A stretch of DNA of 64,000 nucleotides, taken from contig CM033118.1 of the NCBI GenBank assembly GCA_019321725.1, positions 14,472,071 through 14,536,070 on the forward strand. Direction: 5' to 3'. Made by a program: the position numbers and the translations under genes. This document shows, one piece after another, positions 35,547-47,331 of the stretch. The stretch is from Paulownia fortunei. Lineage: Eukaryota; Streptophyta; Magnoliopsida; Lamiales; Paulowniaceae. A model generated the notes under the pieces. It ran no database searches. It saw nothing but the letters and a program-made list of their open reading frames with translations, and was not told where the DNA came from. The first letter of the stretch is position 1. The number at the start of each line of letters is the position of its first letter.

Positions 35547-35650
35547 GTCACTTGAAGAGAGGTAGCTCACTGCCTAATTTTGAGCACTCGTGTCGCGGTG
35601 CTGACCCAGGCGGTATCGTAGCGCAAGACTGTTACAGACTGCACTATTCA
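35547..35650 (-). mobile_element. Reversed Athila LTR 'N' (part 2)
   Basis: The reverse strand carries CAGCACCGCGACACGAG and TTAGGCAGTGAGCTA, resembling the L LTR at 58500-58560 (CACCGCGACACC, TTGGGTAGTGAG). It continues part 1 beyond the solo LTR. The left LTR start was not identified. Confidence 0.6.
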
Positions 35651-36330
35651 ACCTTTTTCTAAGCCAAATTGGCTTTTAATGTCTTCATAAGAATTCTAAC
35701 CATATCTCTTATCTTCTAAATCTTCTTGAATCAACTCAATATCACTTTAGTGGAAAGCATTATTCTAGAAATATGGAGACTACACATTTGAAAGTTTCTG
35801 CTTAATTTTTAACCTATTTTTCATCTTTCAATCTATTTTTTCAATTCTTATAATTGTATCAATTGTAAGGAAAACATCTACCATTGTGCTCATGGACGTA
35901 ATAAAAATGTCACAATTTATGAGCCTATCAAATGATAAGAAAAATAAAACTAAGAGAAAAGGACAATCCTTAAGCTTGGAGATGGAGTAAATGTTACTCA
36001 ATTAGGCTAAAGGAATGATCTATTTAGCTCTAAATGGAATTATAGTAGTACTAATTATTAATTTTAATACCAAAAAAATTATGGACATGTTTTGTAGTTC
36101 TTGGTGTTGGTACATTGGCAATTGATTTATACCGCAATGAATTTCCATTAAACAAAATATACTTTAATTAGATAATCATAGTTCCACATACTTATGGAAT
36201 GCAAGATTAGGTCATTCTTGGAGTACAATTTTGATTCTTAAAATCAACTAGAGATTAGAAGAATGAAGTTAGTATTAAAAAGGTTGGAACCTTTCTAATG
36301 TAAGAAATTATTTCTTGTGAAAGAAAATGC
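35651..36330 (+). pseudogene. Small Copia pol fragment (gag-pre-integrase region), forward
   Basis: The clearest signal is YLWNARLGH at about 36190-36215, the gag-pre-integrase motif of Ty1/Copia elements (LWHARLGH in element G). Upstream, LKLGDGVNV at about 35970 may belong to the linker before it. Everything else is too decayed to read. The orientation is opposite to the neighbouring Copia copies J and G, so it is a separate element fragment. Confidence 0.45.
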
Positions 36331-37930
36331 TAAGAATAAGAGAGAGAGATGGGAGGACGAAATTCTTATGTTCTACCACCCTAAAATTCATCCTTCCAAC
36401 TTGTGTATATGTACACAAGGTGGTTTAGTTCTAATCCCATTAGGATTTGATCCCTTTCCAAGCTTATCTCTACCTCTTTCCATCAAAGATAGGTGTCTTT
36501 AATTTATTTTCTTATAAGAAATAAAGTCTCAATTTGTTTCCATCAAAGATAAGGAGTCTTTAATTCTCCAATTAAAGACTCTTAATGGGTTTCCCACGAG
36601 CCCATTAACTTGGGCTTAGACCTTAATTGATCTCCATCAATTAATTCAAGTCCAATTTAATTAATTGATCCAATCAATTAGTTAATGGATTCCACATAGA
36701 CACCTAATTTATTAGGCCCAATTTAAATAATTCCATTATTTAAATTGGTTAAATAAACTTAACTTATCAAATTAATTTAAATACCATAAATTAATTAATC
36801 TAATCAATTAATTAATTTATTCTCTAAGAGCCCTAATCATAATTAGGTCTAATTAAATAATCTTATTAACTTAACTCTTTAAATTAATTCTAGCTCAAGT
36901 TAGTTAATCTCCATTAATTAACTCAATCCAACACCTTGGATTTTATTCTAAATAGAAGTAGACTATCTCAATTTGTATGTGATCTATTAGGTTTACAACT
37001 AAGCTAGCAGTGGGCTTGCAACTCTTACAACTTAGTGAATAGAGAAAAATATATTTTTATTAATTAATTTAATTAATTAATCCATCTTGTAATTAACTCC
37101 TTAATCCTAAGAACCTTACAAGTCAAAGCAATGCATCTTGACTACCTATTCTTAGGAAAATTTAGCAAGTAAACCTATTTCAATTATGAGTACTATGCAA
37201 GTCTAGTCATTCTATCAACTAATTTCTTTATCATGTCTAGGCATGTATTATTAGTTAAAATCCCAATTAACTTAATAACTTTTATTCCATTCCTAGTCAA
37301 TTTACTCGTGATGAATTATTAGAAAGCTCATGTCTAATATTTATCTTACTTTGGCCAAAGACTTTTAAGTCAAGAAACTTGGAATGTATAGGAGATTTAC
37401 CTATTATGTCATATAAGTGACAGATCCTTTATTGACCACTTATTAACTTCTATACACAAAGATCATACACCAAACATAAACCTATTGTGATTCTCATTTA
37501 ATTAGGAAAAACATCAAAGCACATGATGTCGTGCATAAGGCTACTATGGTGCCTCAAGTCATAGGACTAATTCATGCACTATCGTAACTTAAAATTCTCG
37601 TTCGACAAATAACATTTTCAATTAAAAATTTCCCATGAGCCTATTTGATGTACTCGTTTGCCAATGAACACCCACACACAAGCACTAGCGTCACCATGTC
37701 GATGCCTACAAAATAAGACATCCTCTTTTTGAACATGTATTGTGTGCACTATCTAATGGGCTTATTGATGGCCCATCTCAATGAAACCTTGACTTGGAAC
37801 TAATTTAAAACCGAAGGCATAAATGTATATTCCATGATTACCATCATATGCCCAACCATCCCCATAGCCATGTATGGTCTAGAGACTTTATCTAATTGCT
37901 TAAGTGAAATTAAATATAAAAAAGTGCTAG
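36331..37930 (-). mobile_element. Remnant of reversed Copia LTR (element J)
   Basis: The sequence follows the reversed LTR of G in order, though much diverged: a GGGCTTGGAC-like region (36610), TTAATTAATT-rich stretches, ACAACTAAGCTAGCAGTGGG (near 37000; G LTR 39580), GAGTAAACCTATTTC, ATTGACCACT...CACACAAGC, and GGCATAAATGTATATTCCATGAT (37820). The outer LTR end is missing. Near 36470 and 36540 the phrase 'tttccatcaaagata' is duplicated. Confidence 0.65.
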
Positions 37931-38397
37931 TTTTATTAATGGTATCGCCTAATTATGTGCTTAGATCTGCGATGAGATCTTGACTCTTTTTGCTTGCACT
38001 ATAACCCGATTATTATTACAATAAATAGGTATTATACCAACAACAAACAAAACTACTCTAACCCTTTGAGAAGTTCCTTGTCCAGACACCTTTCATCATA
38101 GCATCACTGCAAAGACATTTTCACTCCTTAATCCTAGGCATCTCAAGCTTGAAACTCCTTCCAGCTAGCCACTCCACTATTTAGAATAAAAATACAATTC
38201 TAGATATAGACTAAAGTTATCTACATTAGGCTAAAAGCTAGATCCAACATCCCAACTTTAGTTTTTCATAGCCGTACTCTAAGAAGATGTCTTTAGTACT
38301 TCATAAGAACCTAAAGATATTCTCTACAACTTTCAATGCTTTTCACATGAAATAGATCGATATCTTCTCATGACACTCAGAGCATTTTTGATATCAT
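37931..38397 (-). pseudogene. Copia pol C-terminal fragment (element J, part 1)
   Basis: The reverse strand parallels the RNase H end of G pol (40765-41235): shared stretches include ATTATGTGCTTAGATC, GAGATCTTG, and TGACACTCAGAGCA at about 38370. About 250 bp spanning the LTR start and pol end are deleted relative to G. It stops at 38397, where G inserted, and resumes at 46332. Confidence 0.75.
38393..38397 (+). repeat. Target-site duplication ATCAT (left) of Copia element G
   Basis: ATCAT precedes the LTR terminus TGTTGGG and is repeated exactly at 46332-46336. Confidence 0.88.
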
Positions 38398-40602
38398 TGT
38401 TGGGTTCGCTATAATCGTAGGGGTATACGCAGCGGAAAATTAAAATTTTTATCAAACATAAATTTAACCCCTTTGATTCGAAAGCAATTTTAACGATCGC
38501 GCTTATTCAAGTGAATATATAAATAAATATAAAATCGGATTATACCTTTCGTGCACTCGGTTGTTGTAGGGAATGAAGCAATCAATTGCTTATCCTGGAC
38601 TATCAGAACTCGCAGGAATCCAAGTGTCTCCCATCTATCAGGTCCACGATACGGAAAGCAACACCAATCAAAAGGATTCGCTAGTATCCTTTTAATTGTT
38701 TACTAATCTAGAACCGGAGTATATTTTCAATAACAATAAAGATTGATTCTTTAAGTTCTTGAAACAATAATATGAAGAAAATAACAAGAAACTGATTTTC
38801 TTTTTCTTTCTTTTCTTTTCTTGAAGAGTAAAAATAGAAGACTTTAAACAAAATATTTTTTGCTCAAATTTTTTGAATTGAATTATGTAATTTTCATCTC
38901 TCATATATATAGGGCTGAAAATTTTAATCCTTTTCCAACTCTTGGAAAGTTTTTCTATTTTGAACTACTTCAAAACCTTATTTTGGAAGGATTCCAAATC
39001 TTTCAAGAACTCTTCTTTTTCACTCTTCTATTGTATGTGGACTAATTTGAGACTACATTAATCATCAAAATTGTCTACATACATTGTTGATATTAATTTG
39101 AACTCTTCAAATAATATCAAGATAGATATATATCATATATATACTATAATATATTTATACATAAATTAAATCTTAGTGGCCTATTTTATCCTATAAAATT
39201 GGTCACTATATTTATTTATCTATAAATATGTTAATTAAATAAATCATATTTATTTAATTTATTCTCTTCATACTTTAGTGGGCTTCTTAAGTGATCCACA
39301 TTTATTTTGGGCTTGGACTCAAAAATCCCCAAATCAATTCAATTGATTCAATCCCAATTTAATCAATCCAATTGATTAATTTAATTTACTCCAATTGGGC
39401 TTCCTAATCAAATTAGGTCCAATTAAATAATCCAATTACTTAATTGAATAATTTAATTTAAATTAAATTAAATAGAACCCTTAATTAATTAATTGATTAA
39501 TTAATTTCCAACCATTGGATAAAATCTAAAATTAAAAATGTTACTTTCCATAAAGATGTGTGACCCTCTTAGGTTCACTACTAAGCTAGTAGTGGGTTTG
39601 CAACATTTGCAACTTATGAATAACAATTATTCCAATTAATTAATCCAATTAATTAATCCGCTTGGAATCAACTCTTAATTCCAAGAACCTCACTATCCAT
39701 GAAAACACCTAGCAAGTAATCATGGCAAACTAGTCTTAGGTGAAATAGCGAGTAAACCTATTTCAGTTGCGAGTACCATACACGTACGGTCCTTTCGACA
39801 GCTAATCTCCTGATTGAATCTAAGGCATGGATTATAAGTCGAAACCCTAAATGATTCAATTGTTGTGATCCCATTTCAAGTTCCAATGATTCTTGATGAA
39901 TCACAATTCATTCTGCCTTGGCCAAGGTCTTTGAATCACGAACTATGAAACACAGGAGATTCCTTCTTTAAAAAACAAGTGTCGAATTCTATGTTGGCCA
40001 CTAACAAACCTCCATGCACACCAGTGCAACACCCAACATACCCCATTTGTGATTGTCAAGCAATCAGAAGATATATCAAAGTGCTGCAGGATGCACACAA
40101 GGCTACCATCGTGCCTCAAGTCTGAGGACTAGTCGTGTACTATCGCAACACAGAAATTCTTATTTCGACGGGCAAAGCCTCCAACTAAGAATTTCTTGCG
40201 GCCATATTCGGTGTACTTGTTCCCTAACAAGCACCCACATATATGCACTTACGTCTCTACGCTAATGCCAATGAAATGTGACATCCTCGTCTCACGAGCA
40301 TGCATTATATGTACGAGTCTTACTGAGCTATTTGATGTCCCATCTCAAAAAACTCTCGACTCGGAACTTATTTAAAACCAAAGCCTTAGAGGCATGTTCC
40401 ATGATCGCCATCATATGCGCGACCATGCCCCGTAGCTAAATTTGGTCTAAGGACTTTATCTAATGTGCAGAAAAAAAATGCAAGACATAAGATAAAGAAA
40501 ATGCCTTTTTATTAATATGATTCCCAATAAGATTGTCTTTACAAAAGCAAAAGAGTATAATACACCCAATCTAATTGGGGCGTTGGGCATCCTACTCTAA
40601 CA
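38398..40602 (-). mobile_element. 3' LTR of Copia element G
   Basis: On the reverse strand the LTR begins TGTTAGAGTAGGATGCCC at 40602 and ends GATTATAGCGAACCCAACA at 38398, about 2.2 kb. The purine-rich AAGTGGGAGAT on the reverse strand just upstream (40603-40613) is the polypurine tract. A partial second copy (45910-46331) is the truncated 5' LTR. Confidence 0.92.
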
Positions 40603-43600
40603 ATCTCCCACTTGCCCTAGCTCCAATTGCCCATGTATCTAAGGCCCATCTTCTCAAGATGTCCGTCGAATATCTCTGTGCTAAGGGCTTAGTAAGTGGG
40701 TCTGCTACATTTTCTGCTGAGGCAACTCGATCCACAATGACGTCGCCTCTACCAATGATCTCTCTGATCAAGTGATATCGTCTCATTATGTGCTTGGATC
40801 TTTGATGAGATCTTGGCTCTTTTGCTTGCGCAATAGCTCCATTATTATCACAGTAAATCATAACTGGATCAACAATGGATGGAATTACATCCAACCCTTT
40901 GATGAAATTTCTAATCCAAACAGCTTCTTTTGCTGCATCTGATGCAGCAATATATTCAGCTTCGGTGGTAGAGTCTGCAGTCGTCTCTTGCTTGGAACTC
41001 TTCCAACTGACCGCACCACCATTCAAGGTGAATATGTATCCGGACATAGACTTTGAGTCATCTATATCGGACTGAAAACTAGAGTCTGTATATCCCTCCA
41101 GTTTTAGTTCTCCATTGCCATATATCAGAAAGATATCCTTAGTCCTTCTCAAGTACTTGAGGATCATCTTAACGACTTTCCAGTGTTCTTCTCCTGGATT
41201 GGACTGATATCTGCTCGTGACACTCAGAGCATGTGCTATATCAGGCCTTGTACATAACATTGCATACATTATGCTCCCTATTGCAGAAGCATAAGGTATG
41301 CGAGCCATCTTTTCTCTCTCTTCAGGTGTCTTAGGAGACATAACTTTAGAGAGTGAAACCCCATGACTCATAGGCAGAAATCCTCTCTTGGATTCCTCCA
41401 TGCTAAACCTTTTTAGCACTTTGTCTATGTACATGGACTGGGATAGTCCGATCATCCTTCTGGATCTATCTCTATAGATCTTTATCCCTAGGATAAAAGA
41501 TGCATCTCCCAAGTCCTTCATGGAAAACTGATTAGATAACCAAGTCCTCGTTGACTGCAACATCCCTACATCATTCCCAATGAGTAGGATGTCATCAACG
41601 TAGAGCACAACAAATGTAACTGCACTCCCACTAACCTTCTTGTAGACACATGGTTCATCCGGGTTCTTATGAAAGTCAAACATTTTGATCGTTTCATCAA
41701 ACCGGATGTTCCAACTCCTCGAAGCTTGTTTGAGTCCATAAATGGATCTCTGGAGCTTGCAAACCTTTTGCTCGCTCCCGCTGGATATGAAGCCTTCTGG
41801 CTGCTTCATATAGATCTCTTCCTTAATGTTTCCATTAAGGAAAGCGGTCTTCACATCCATTTGCCATATCTCATAGTCATAATATGCAGATATGGCTAAC
41901 AGTATCCGTATGGATTTAAGCATCGCTACTGGTGAAAAAGTTTCCTCATAATCAATTCCTTGCTTCTGAGTATAACCTTTTGCTACCAATCGTGCCTTAT
42001 AGGTTGCTACCTCTCCATCTACTCCAAGCTTCCGCTTGTAGACCCATTTGCAGCCAATGGGAACAATTCCCTGTGGTGGGTCCACCAAAGTCCATACCTT
42101 GTTGGAGTACATAGAGTCCATTTCGGACTGCATAGCTTCTTGCCACTTCTTCGAGTCGATGTCAGACATCGCCTCTCCATAGCTTCTTGGATCATTATCC
42201 AAGGGGAGTCCCTCTTCTTTGTTCTCTAACAACAAGTTGTACCTCTTAGGTACCCTTGAGACCCTTTCGGATCTTCGAAGAGATTGTGCCTTAGAGGGTC
42301 CAGCATCAGCTGGTGTACCATTTACTGCGTCAGTTGGGGTGTTCTGTGGTTCTTGAACCTCTTCAAGTTCTACGACATTGTCACTTCCATCTGAAAGAAA
42401 TTCTTCTTCAAGGAAGGTAGCATTCCTCGAAACAAACACCCTTTGTTCCGTGGCATCATAGAAATAGTATCCAATAGACTCCTTTGGATACCCCACAAAC
42501 TTGCATAAGCTGGATCTCATATCCAACTTATCTCCCACTAGCTGCTTCACATAAGCAGCACACCCCCATACCCTAAGGTATTTATAGGAAGGTGTCTTTC
42601 CATACCACATCTCATATGGTATTTTGGGGACGGCTTTAGATGGCACCCTATTTAATAGGTATGCCGCCGTTTCTAAGGCATAGCCCCAGAATGAAAGAGG
42701 TAATGAAGTGAAGCTCATCATAGATCGAACCATGTCCAACAAGGTTCGATTCCTGCATTCCGCAACTCCGTTGAGTTGGGGAGTAGCAGGAGGAGTCCAC
42801 TGTGAGAGAATCTCATTCTCTTTTAGATAATCTAAAAATTCTGTGCTTAAGTATTCACCTCCTCGATCAGATCGAAGAGTTTTTATACTTAATCCAGTTT
42901 GTTTCTCTACTTCAGTTCTGAATTCTTTGAACTTTTCAAATACTTCAGACTTGTACCTTAAAAGGTACACATAACCATACCTAGAGAAGTCATCGGTAAA
43001 GGTTAAGAAGTAGTTATAGTTCCCACGGGCACTAACATTTAGTGGCCCACATACATCTGTATGGATCAAATCCAATAGATGCTTGGCTCGCTCCACTTGT
43101 CCAACAAATGGAGATTTGGTCATCTTTCCTTTGAGGCAGGATTCACAAGTTGGTAGTTCTTGCTCTCTCGTTAGATCAAGCAATTGTGCCAATTTGTTAA
43201 TTCTTTTCTCAGAAATATGTCCTAATCTTGCGTGCCACAGGCTCATTGAACTATGATTATCTAATTTTCTTTTATTTTGTTGAATTGTGAAAATGGGGTT
43301 ATGGGGAGTAATAGTATATAAACAATTCGTCAAAGAACCAGAATATATAAAATCAGAACGTTTGAAAATGGAACAATTTCCATTCTCAATGGTAAATCTA
43401 AAACCTTCTCTATCCAAAACTGGAATAGAGATAATGTTCTTAATAATATCTGGAACAAAAAGATAATTATTTAAAACTATTACATAACCATTCTCTAAAG
43501 CCAGATTAACGGTCCCTATAGCTAATGCAGCAACTCTTGCTCCATTTCCCATCCTAAGGACCGTCTCTCCTCCATCCAGCTTCCTACTTCTTGCCATCAT

Positions 43601-43606
43601 CTGCAA
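40592..43606 (-). CDS. Copia pol: integrase, reverse transcriptase, RNase H (element G)
   Basis: A 1004-codon uninterrupted frame, by far the longest here. Domains in order: gag-pre-integrase with [20 protein letters not shown] and [10 protein letters not shown]; integrase core with [21 protein letters not shown] and [12 protein letters not shown] (Asp, Asp, Glu all present); reverse transcriptase with [31 protein letters not shown] and [14 protein letters not shown] (YVDD intact); RNase H with [25 protein letters not shown] and [11 protein letters not shown], ending [12 protein letters not shown]. The first Met is not the true start: protease and gag lie upstream in other frames. The stop falls 11 bases inside the LTR. 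All catalytic residues I can check are kept, but frameshifts in protease and gag make the element non-autonomous. Confidence 0.95.
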   Translation of the reverse strand: MQMMARSRKLDGGETVLRMGNGARVAALAIGTVNLALENGYVIVLNNYLFVPDIIKNIISIPVLDREGFRFTIENGNCSIFKRSDFIYSGSLTNCLYTITPHNPIFTIQQNKRKLDNHSSMSLWHARLGHISEKRINKLAQLLDLTREQELPTCESCLKGKMTKSPFVGQVERAKHLLDLIHTDVCGPLNVSARGNYNYFLTFTDDFSRYGYVYLLRYKSEVFEKFKEFRTEVEKQTGLSIKTLRSDRGGEYLSTEFLDYLKENEILSQWTPPATPQLNGVAECRNRTLLDMVRSMMSFTSLPLSFWGYALETAAYLLNRVPSKAVPKIPYEMWYGKTPSYKYLRVWGCAAYVKQLVGDKLDMRSSLCKFVGYPKESIGYYFYDATEQRVFVSRNATFLEEEFLSDGSDNVVELEEVQEPQNTPTDAVNGTPADAGPSKAQSLRRSERVSRVPKRYNLLLENKEEGLPLDNDPRSYGEAMSDIDSKKWQEAMQSEMDSMYSNKVWTLVDPPQGIVPIGCKWVYKRKLGVDGEVATYKARLVAKGYTQKQGIDYEETFSPVAMLKSIRILLAISAYYDYEIWQMDVKTAFLNGNIKEEIYMKQPEGFISSGSEQKVCKLQRSIYGLKQASRSWNIRFDETIKMFDFHKNPDEPCVYKKVSGSAVTFVVLYVDDILLIGNDVGMLQSTRTWLSNQFSMKDLGDASFILGIKIYRDRSRRMIGLSQSMYIDKVLKRFSMEESKRGFLPMSHGVSLSKVMSPKTPEEREKMARIPYASAIGSIMYAMLCTRPDIAHALSVTSRYQSNPGEEHWKVVKMILKYLRRTKDIFLIYGNGELKLEGYTDSSFQSDIDDSKSMSGYIFTLNGGAVSWKSSKQETTADSTTEAEYIAASDAAKEAVWIRNFIKGLDVIPSIVDPVMIYCDNNGAIAQAKEPRSHQRSKHIMRRYHLIREIIGRGDVIVDRVASAENVADPLTKPLAQRYSTDILRRWALDTWAIGARASGRLLE

Positions 43607-43811
43607 ATCATTGCAAATATGTGAGCCACAACCGGTATCTAATACCCAAGAAGTATTTTAACCGACAAGTTAACTTCAACAAAATATATACCTGAACTCT
43701 TCAGGCTTGCAAGATACTCCTTGCAATTCCTCTTCCAGTGCCCTGGTTTGCCGCAGTAATGGCACTTGTCATTGGCTTGAGAAGAAACCTTTTTGACACC
43801 GCCCTTAGCTT
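43607..43811 (-). pseudogene. Zinc knuckle and protease of Copia element G, frameshifted
   Basis: The reverse strand encodes CHYCGKPGHWKRNC (CX2CX4HX4C zinc knuckle) at about 43725-43765 and KEYLASLKSSGIYFVEVNLS. One base missing near 43660 shifts the frame just before the protease active site, which reads [10 protein letters not shown] in the next frame and runs into the pol frame. Confidence 0.85.
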
Positions 43812-44494
43812 TCAGCTTGTTGGGTTTAGAGGAACCCTTTCCTTTCTTCTTTCTTTCTTGGGCTTTTTAGCCTTTGATCCGGAAGAAAATCCAACAAGCA
43901 GAACCGGCTTGTCCTTTTTCATGGTGGACTCAGCCGTCTTTAACATGTTCACAAGCTCAGCGAGACTAGTCTCCATGTTGTGCATGTTAAAGTTGACAAC
44001 AAAGGTGTCAAATGATGGAGGCAGAGACTGCAGCAGAAGGTCCGTATAGAGTTCGTTCTCCATAACGACTCCAAGGGACGCCAGCCTTTCAATAAGGGCT
44101 ATCATCTTCAATCCATGATCATGGACTGAAGAGCCCTCAGTCATACGACATCTGAAAAGCTCTTTTGAGATCTGATATCTCGTCTGCCGAGTTCTTTCAC
44201 CATACAACTCTTGTAGGTGAATGAGGATCCCATGGCAGTATCTTGATCCTCATTCTGCCTCTGCAGCTCATTTGACATCGATGCCAGCATGTAGCATCGA
44301 GCCTGCAGATTGTCATCAACATGACGTAAATAACCTGCATAATCCTCTGAAGTAATATCCTCCGGTGGTAACCAAGGAGGCGCAGTGTCGAGGACATATG
44401 CCCTCTTCTCTGATTGAAGAACTATCTTCAGGTTTCTTAGCCAATCGACAAAATTAGGTCCAGTTAATTTATTTTTGTTCAAGGATTGTTGCAA
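43812..44494 (-). pseudogene. gag of Copia element G
   Basis: Two overlapping reverse frames form gag. The first (44494-44141) starts MQQSLNKNKLTGPNFVDWLR and includes DITSEDYAGYLRHVDDNLQA and CYMLASMSNELQRQ. A frameshift near 44180-44200 leads to the second (to 43812): YGERTRQTRYQISKELFRCR, MTEGSSVHDHGLKMIALIER and SLPPSFDTFVVNFNMHNM. These are the UBN2/gag motifs of plant Copia elements. It ends in a Lys/Arg-rich tail before the zinc knuckle, with a second frameshift near 43850. The ATG at 44494 fits the expected position after the leader. Confidence 0.9.
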
Positions 44495-45909
44495 GTGGAT
44501 TCTTTGCCATTTTAGTAGAATAATCTACAAAATATGCAAGAAGCAGAAAATGAGTAAACTATGGGAAAAACATATTCATTTAATATAAGGTCTTTAATAC
44601 TAAATGTCTCCCACTATTTTTTCGAATTCCATCACCCCTAATGGAATTTCGGGAAATCAAATTTCCTAGTGAGCTTGAGGTCCAATGGAAATATTTCACA
44701 CCCCAATTTTATGAGCCCATGAAATATTTTTATCGGTAGTCAACTCTTTGACGATTGTATCACTATACAACCCTCAAGTTTGTTTTGTCTCACCTCTTCT
44801 CATATACCCCAATTTTATGAGCCCATATGGTACTAAGTGTCAAACAATACCCATCAAACTTTCGTGTAGATAGAGCATCAAGATGTCCACGACTCATGGT
44901 CAACATAATGACGATTCCATCCCACGAGCATCTCTATGCTTGGTAGAGATCACAGCTTTCCAACACAAGACCACCCCACAACTCATGGTCAGTGATCAAG
45001 TGCGGTAGCGGTCGTCATGTCTCTATCTTTGATGGTAGGCATGGAACGATAGGTCCTACCTAACTTGTCCATTTTTGTTTGAAATCAAATTTCAAAAAAT
45101 TCTTTTACTTAATTTAATTGAACGATAGGTCCTACCTACTTGTTATTTTTGTTTGAAATCAAATTTCAAAAAATTCTTTTATAATTTTAATAAATTAAGT
45201 GGGGTTTAATTTTATCCAAGACCTCATCATAATTTAAATTATGTTGGTTATTTAATGCATGACATCATAATATCATTCCACAAGCATAAAAGCATTAAAT
45301 AAAATCCTAAGCATGCATCTAATACATACTTAAATAAATGGATGATCATGAACCAGTCCTATGCGGTCCATTTGAGCCAAAAATGGCCTAAGGTCAGTCT
45401 AAGGGTAATAAAATGGAATATAATCTATTCTATTACATAATTGTATCCCATACAATCATGGGCCTTCTTTTTTATTCTCCTTCGTCTTCCAAAGAAAAAG
45501 AAAAACCTTACCATCTATTCTACTCTCTTTACAGAAAATAAAATAACTTACATAAATGAAATAAGAGGCTCGCAGGCCCCATTTTAAAACCCAAAAATAT
45601 TAAATAAAACCAATCACATTGGTCCAATGGCTCATGATCATCTCATACATGTTCATAATAACATCATATGTAATTATCAAAATATGTAAATTTACCAAAT
45701 TGTTAAACGCAATTTTTCTTTTAACTTGGTATAATTTTTAATTGCTTGAAAAACAATTTTTCTTTGAAAAAATAATTTTCAGAAAAAATTAAAATTAACA
45801 TTTAATTTTAATATTCCAGAAAATAAAAAAATAAAAAAATAAAAAAAACGGACCCAGAACGACACGACGAGCAGCACCACTGCTGCCCGTCGGGCGCGCA
45901 GCCGGGCGC
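44495..45909 (-). mobile_element. Untranslated leader of Copia element G
   Basis: About 1.4 kb lies between gag and the truncated 5' LTR. No protein is readable. It holds a tandem duplication (45045-45190), a repeated phrase 'ccccaattttatgagccca' (44702 and 44808 areas), and a GC-rich block at 45848-45910 next to an A-rich run. The primer site expected after the 5' LTR was not found, consistent with deletion of the LTR's inner part. Confidence 0.6.
45045..45190. repeat. Tandem duplication of ~73 bp in leader of G
   Basis: Two adjacent units each start 'aacgataggtcctacct' (45045 and 45121) and contain 'gtttgaaatcaaatttc' and 'aaaaaattctttta'. Confidence 0.85.
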
Positions 45910-46331
45910 CCAACTAAGAATTTCTTGCGGGCCATATTCGGTGTACTTGTTCCCTAACAAGCACCCACATATATGCACTTACGTCTCCTACGCTAATGCC
46001 AATGAAATGTGACATCCTCATCTCACGAGCATGCATTATATTACGAGTCTTACTGAGCTATTTGATGTCCCATCTCAAAAAAACTCTCAACTCGGAACTT
46101 ATTTAAAACCAAAGCCTTAGAGGCATGTTCCATGATCGCCATCATATGCGCGACCATGCCCCGTAGCTAATCTGGTCTAAGGACTTTATCTAATGTGCAG
46201 AAAAAAAATGCAAGACATAAGATAAAGAAAATGTCTTTTTATTAATATGATTCCCAATAAGATTGTCTTTACAAAAACAAAAGAGTATAATACACCCAAT
46301 CTAATTGGGGCGTTGGCATCCTACTCTAACA
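45910..46331 (-). mobile_element. 5' LTR of Copia element G, truncated to 422 bp
   Basis: It matches 40181-40602 nearly perfectly and ends at the true LTR start (TGTTAGAG on the reverse strand, 46331). The inner ~1.78 kb is missing, replaced directly by the GC-rich leader sequence. The flanking ATCAT at 46332 confirms that this is the original insertion edge. Confidence 0.9.
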
Positions 46332-46336
46332 ATCAT
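46332..46336 (+). repeat. Target-site duplication ATCAT (right) of Copia element G
   Basis: An exact copy of 38393-38397. Confidence 0.88.
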
Positions 46337-46830
46337 GTCTTATACAAAGATTTGCATACATTATGATTTCTTCAAAGGATATATAAGGTTCGTGAGTCAT
46401 TCTAATCCAGTAAGAGATCACACCTGATGTGTGGTCTTGAGATACTTTTGGATTTCCTTGGGAGGTTTGTGTACATTTAGTAATTTGTTTATCAACCATT
46501 ACCTTTTGTGAGAGAATTCATTGTTCTTGAATTTCTTCAAGCTCTATGATCTAACATTTTCTATCCAATAGAAACACCTTTCTACAAGAAGGTCGTATTT
46601 CCCAAAACTAACACTTTAATTTTGAGAGGTCATAGAAGTAGTATCCAATGGATACCTTTAAATACCCCATAAATCTGCATAAGTTGGTTCTTGCATTTAA
46701 CCTATCTCCCACTTACTGCTTTGCACAAGTAGGACACCTTTTACCCTTATGTATTATAAGTTTTTCCCATATCATATCCATTATGATATTTTGGCATCGA
46801 CTTAAGTGACATTCTTATTTAATAAGAATA
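46337..46830 (-). pseudogene. Copia pol fragment (element J, part 2)
   Basis: It continues the J pol reading interrupted at 38397: 'ttgcatacattatg' matches G at 41262, and after a deletion of about 1 kb 'agtatccaatgga', 'gcataagttgg' and 'atctcccactta' match G at 42465-42540 (integrase end to RT linker). It fades by 46830. Confidence 0.75.
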
Positions 46831-47331
46831 TTATCGACTTATTGTAGGTTTGTGTGTCCTCACTCTGTTGTGACCCTTTAGCCCTACTAAGTACACTACT
46901 TTGGTCTTAAACTCAACTTCTTCTTAGAATTTTGTTATTATGCATTTAAGTTCTTCGGGTGTGGCTAACCTCGTTGATCTCCTAATAACTCAAATCCTCA
47001 CTTGACTGCTTTAGTCCTCACTTCTATTGAAACCTTTAGCCCCGCTAAGCAATCTGCTCCAGTCTTGGACTTGTTGTCTTGGATTGAAATCTTCATCGCT
47101 ATTTTGATCGTGAGCACTATTTCATCATTTTTGTTTATAGGTTAAGTCTTCTTCGAGTATTATCTAAAAGTGTAGCTTTTACAAAAGTCCTACCCAAACA
47201 AAAAGAACTTCAAGAGTTTTAGGGATTTAACCTAAACTAATTTATTAGTAAAATCTATGCAAGTTCATATTAATAGCAAAAGATTAGTGAATCTCCATGT
47301 GCAACATATTAAACATATTATGTGATTTACA
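46831..47331. other. Unassigned spacer with an imperfect repeat
   Basis: No coding signal was recognised. Two copies of a ~55-bp phrase (46858-46912 and 47015-47070) share 'tcctcact', 'acctttagcccc/t' and 'gctaagca/gtac' about 157 bp apart. Confidence 0.4.

Noticed and set aside
40575..42229. Several plus-strand frames opposite Copia pol
   Set aside because: They are shadows of the reverse-strand pol frame.
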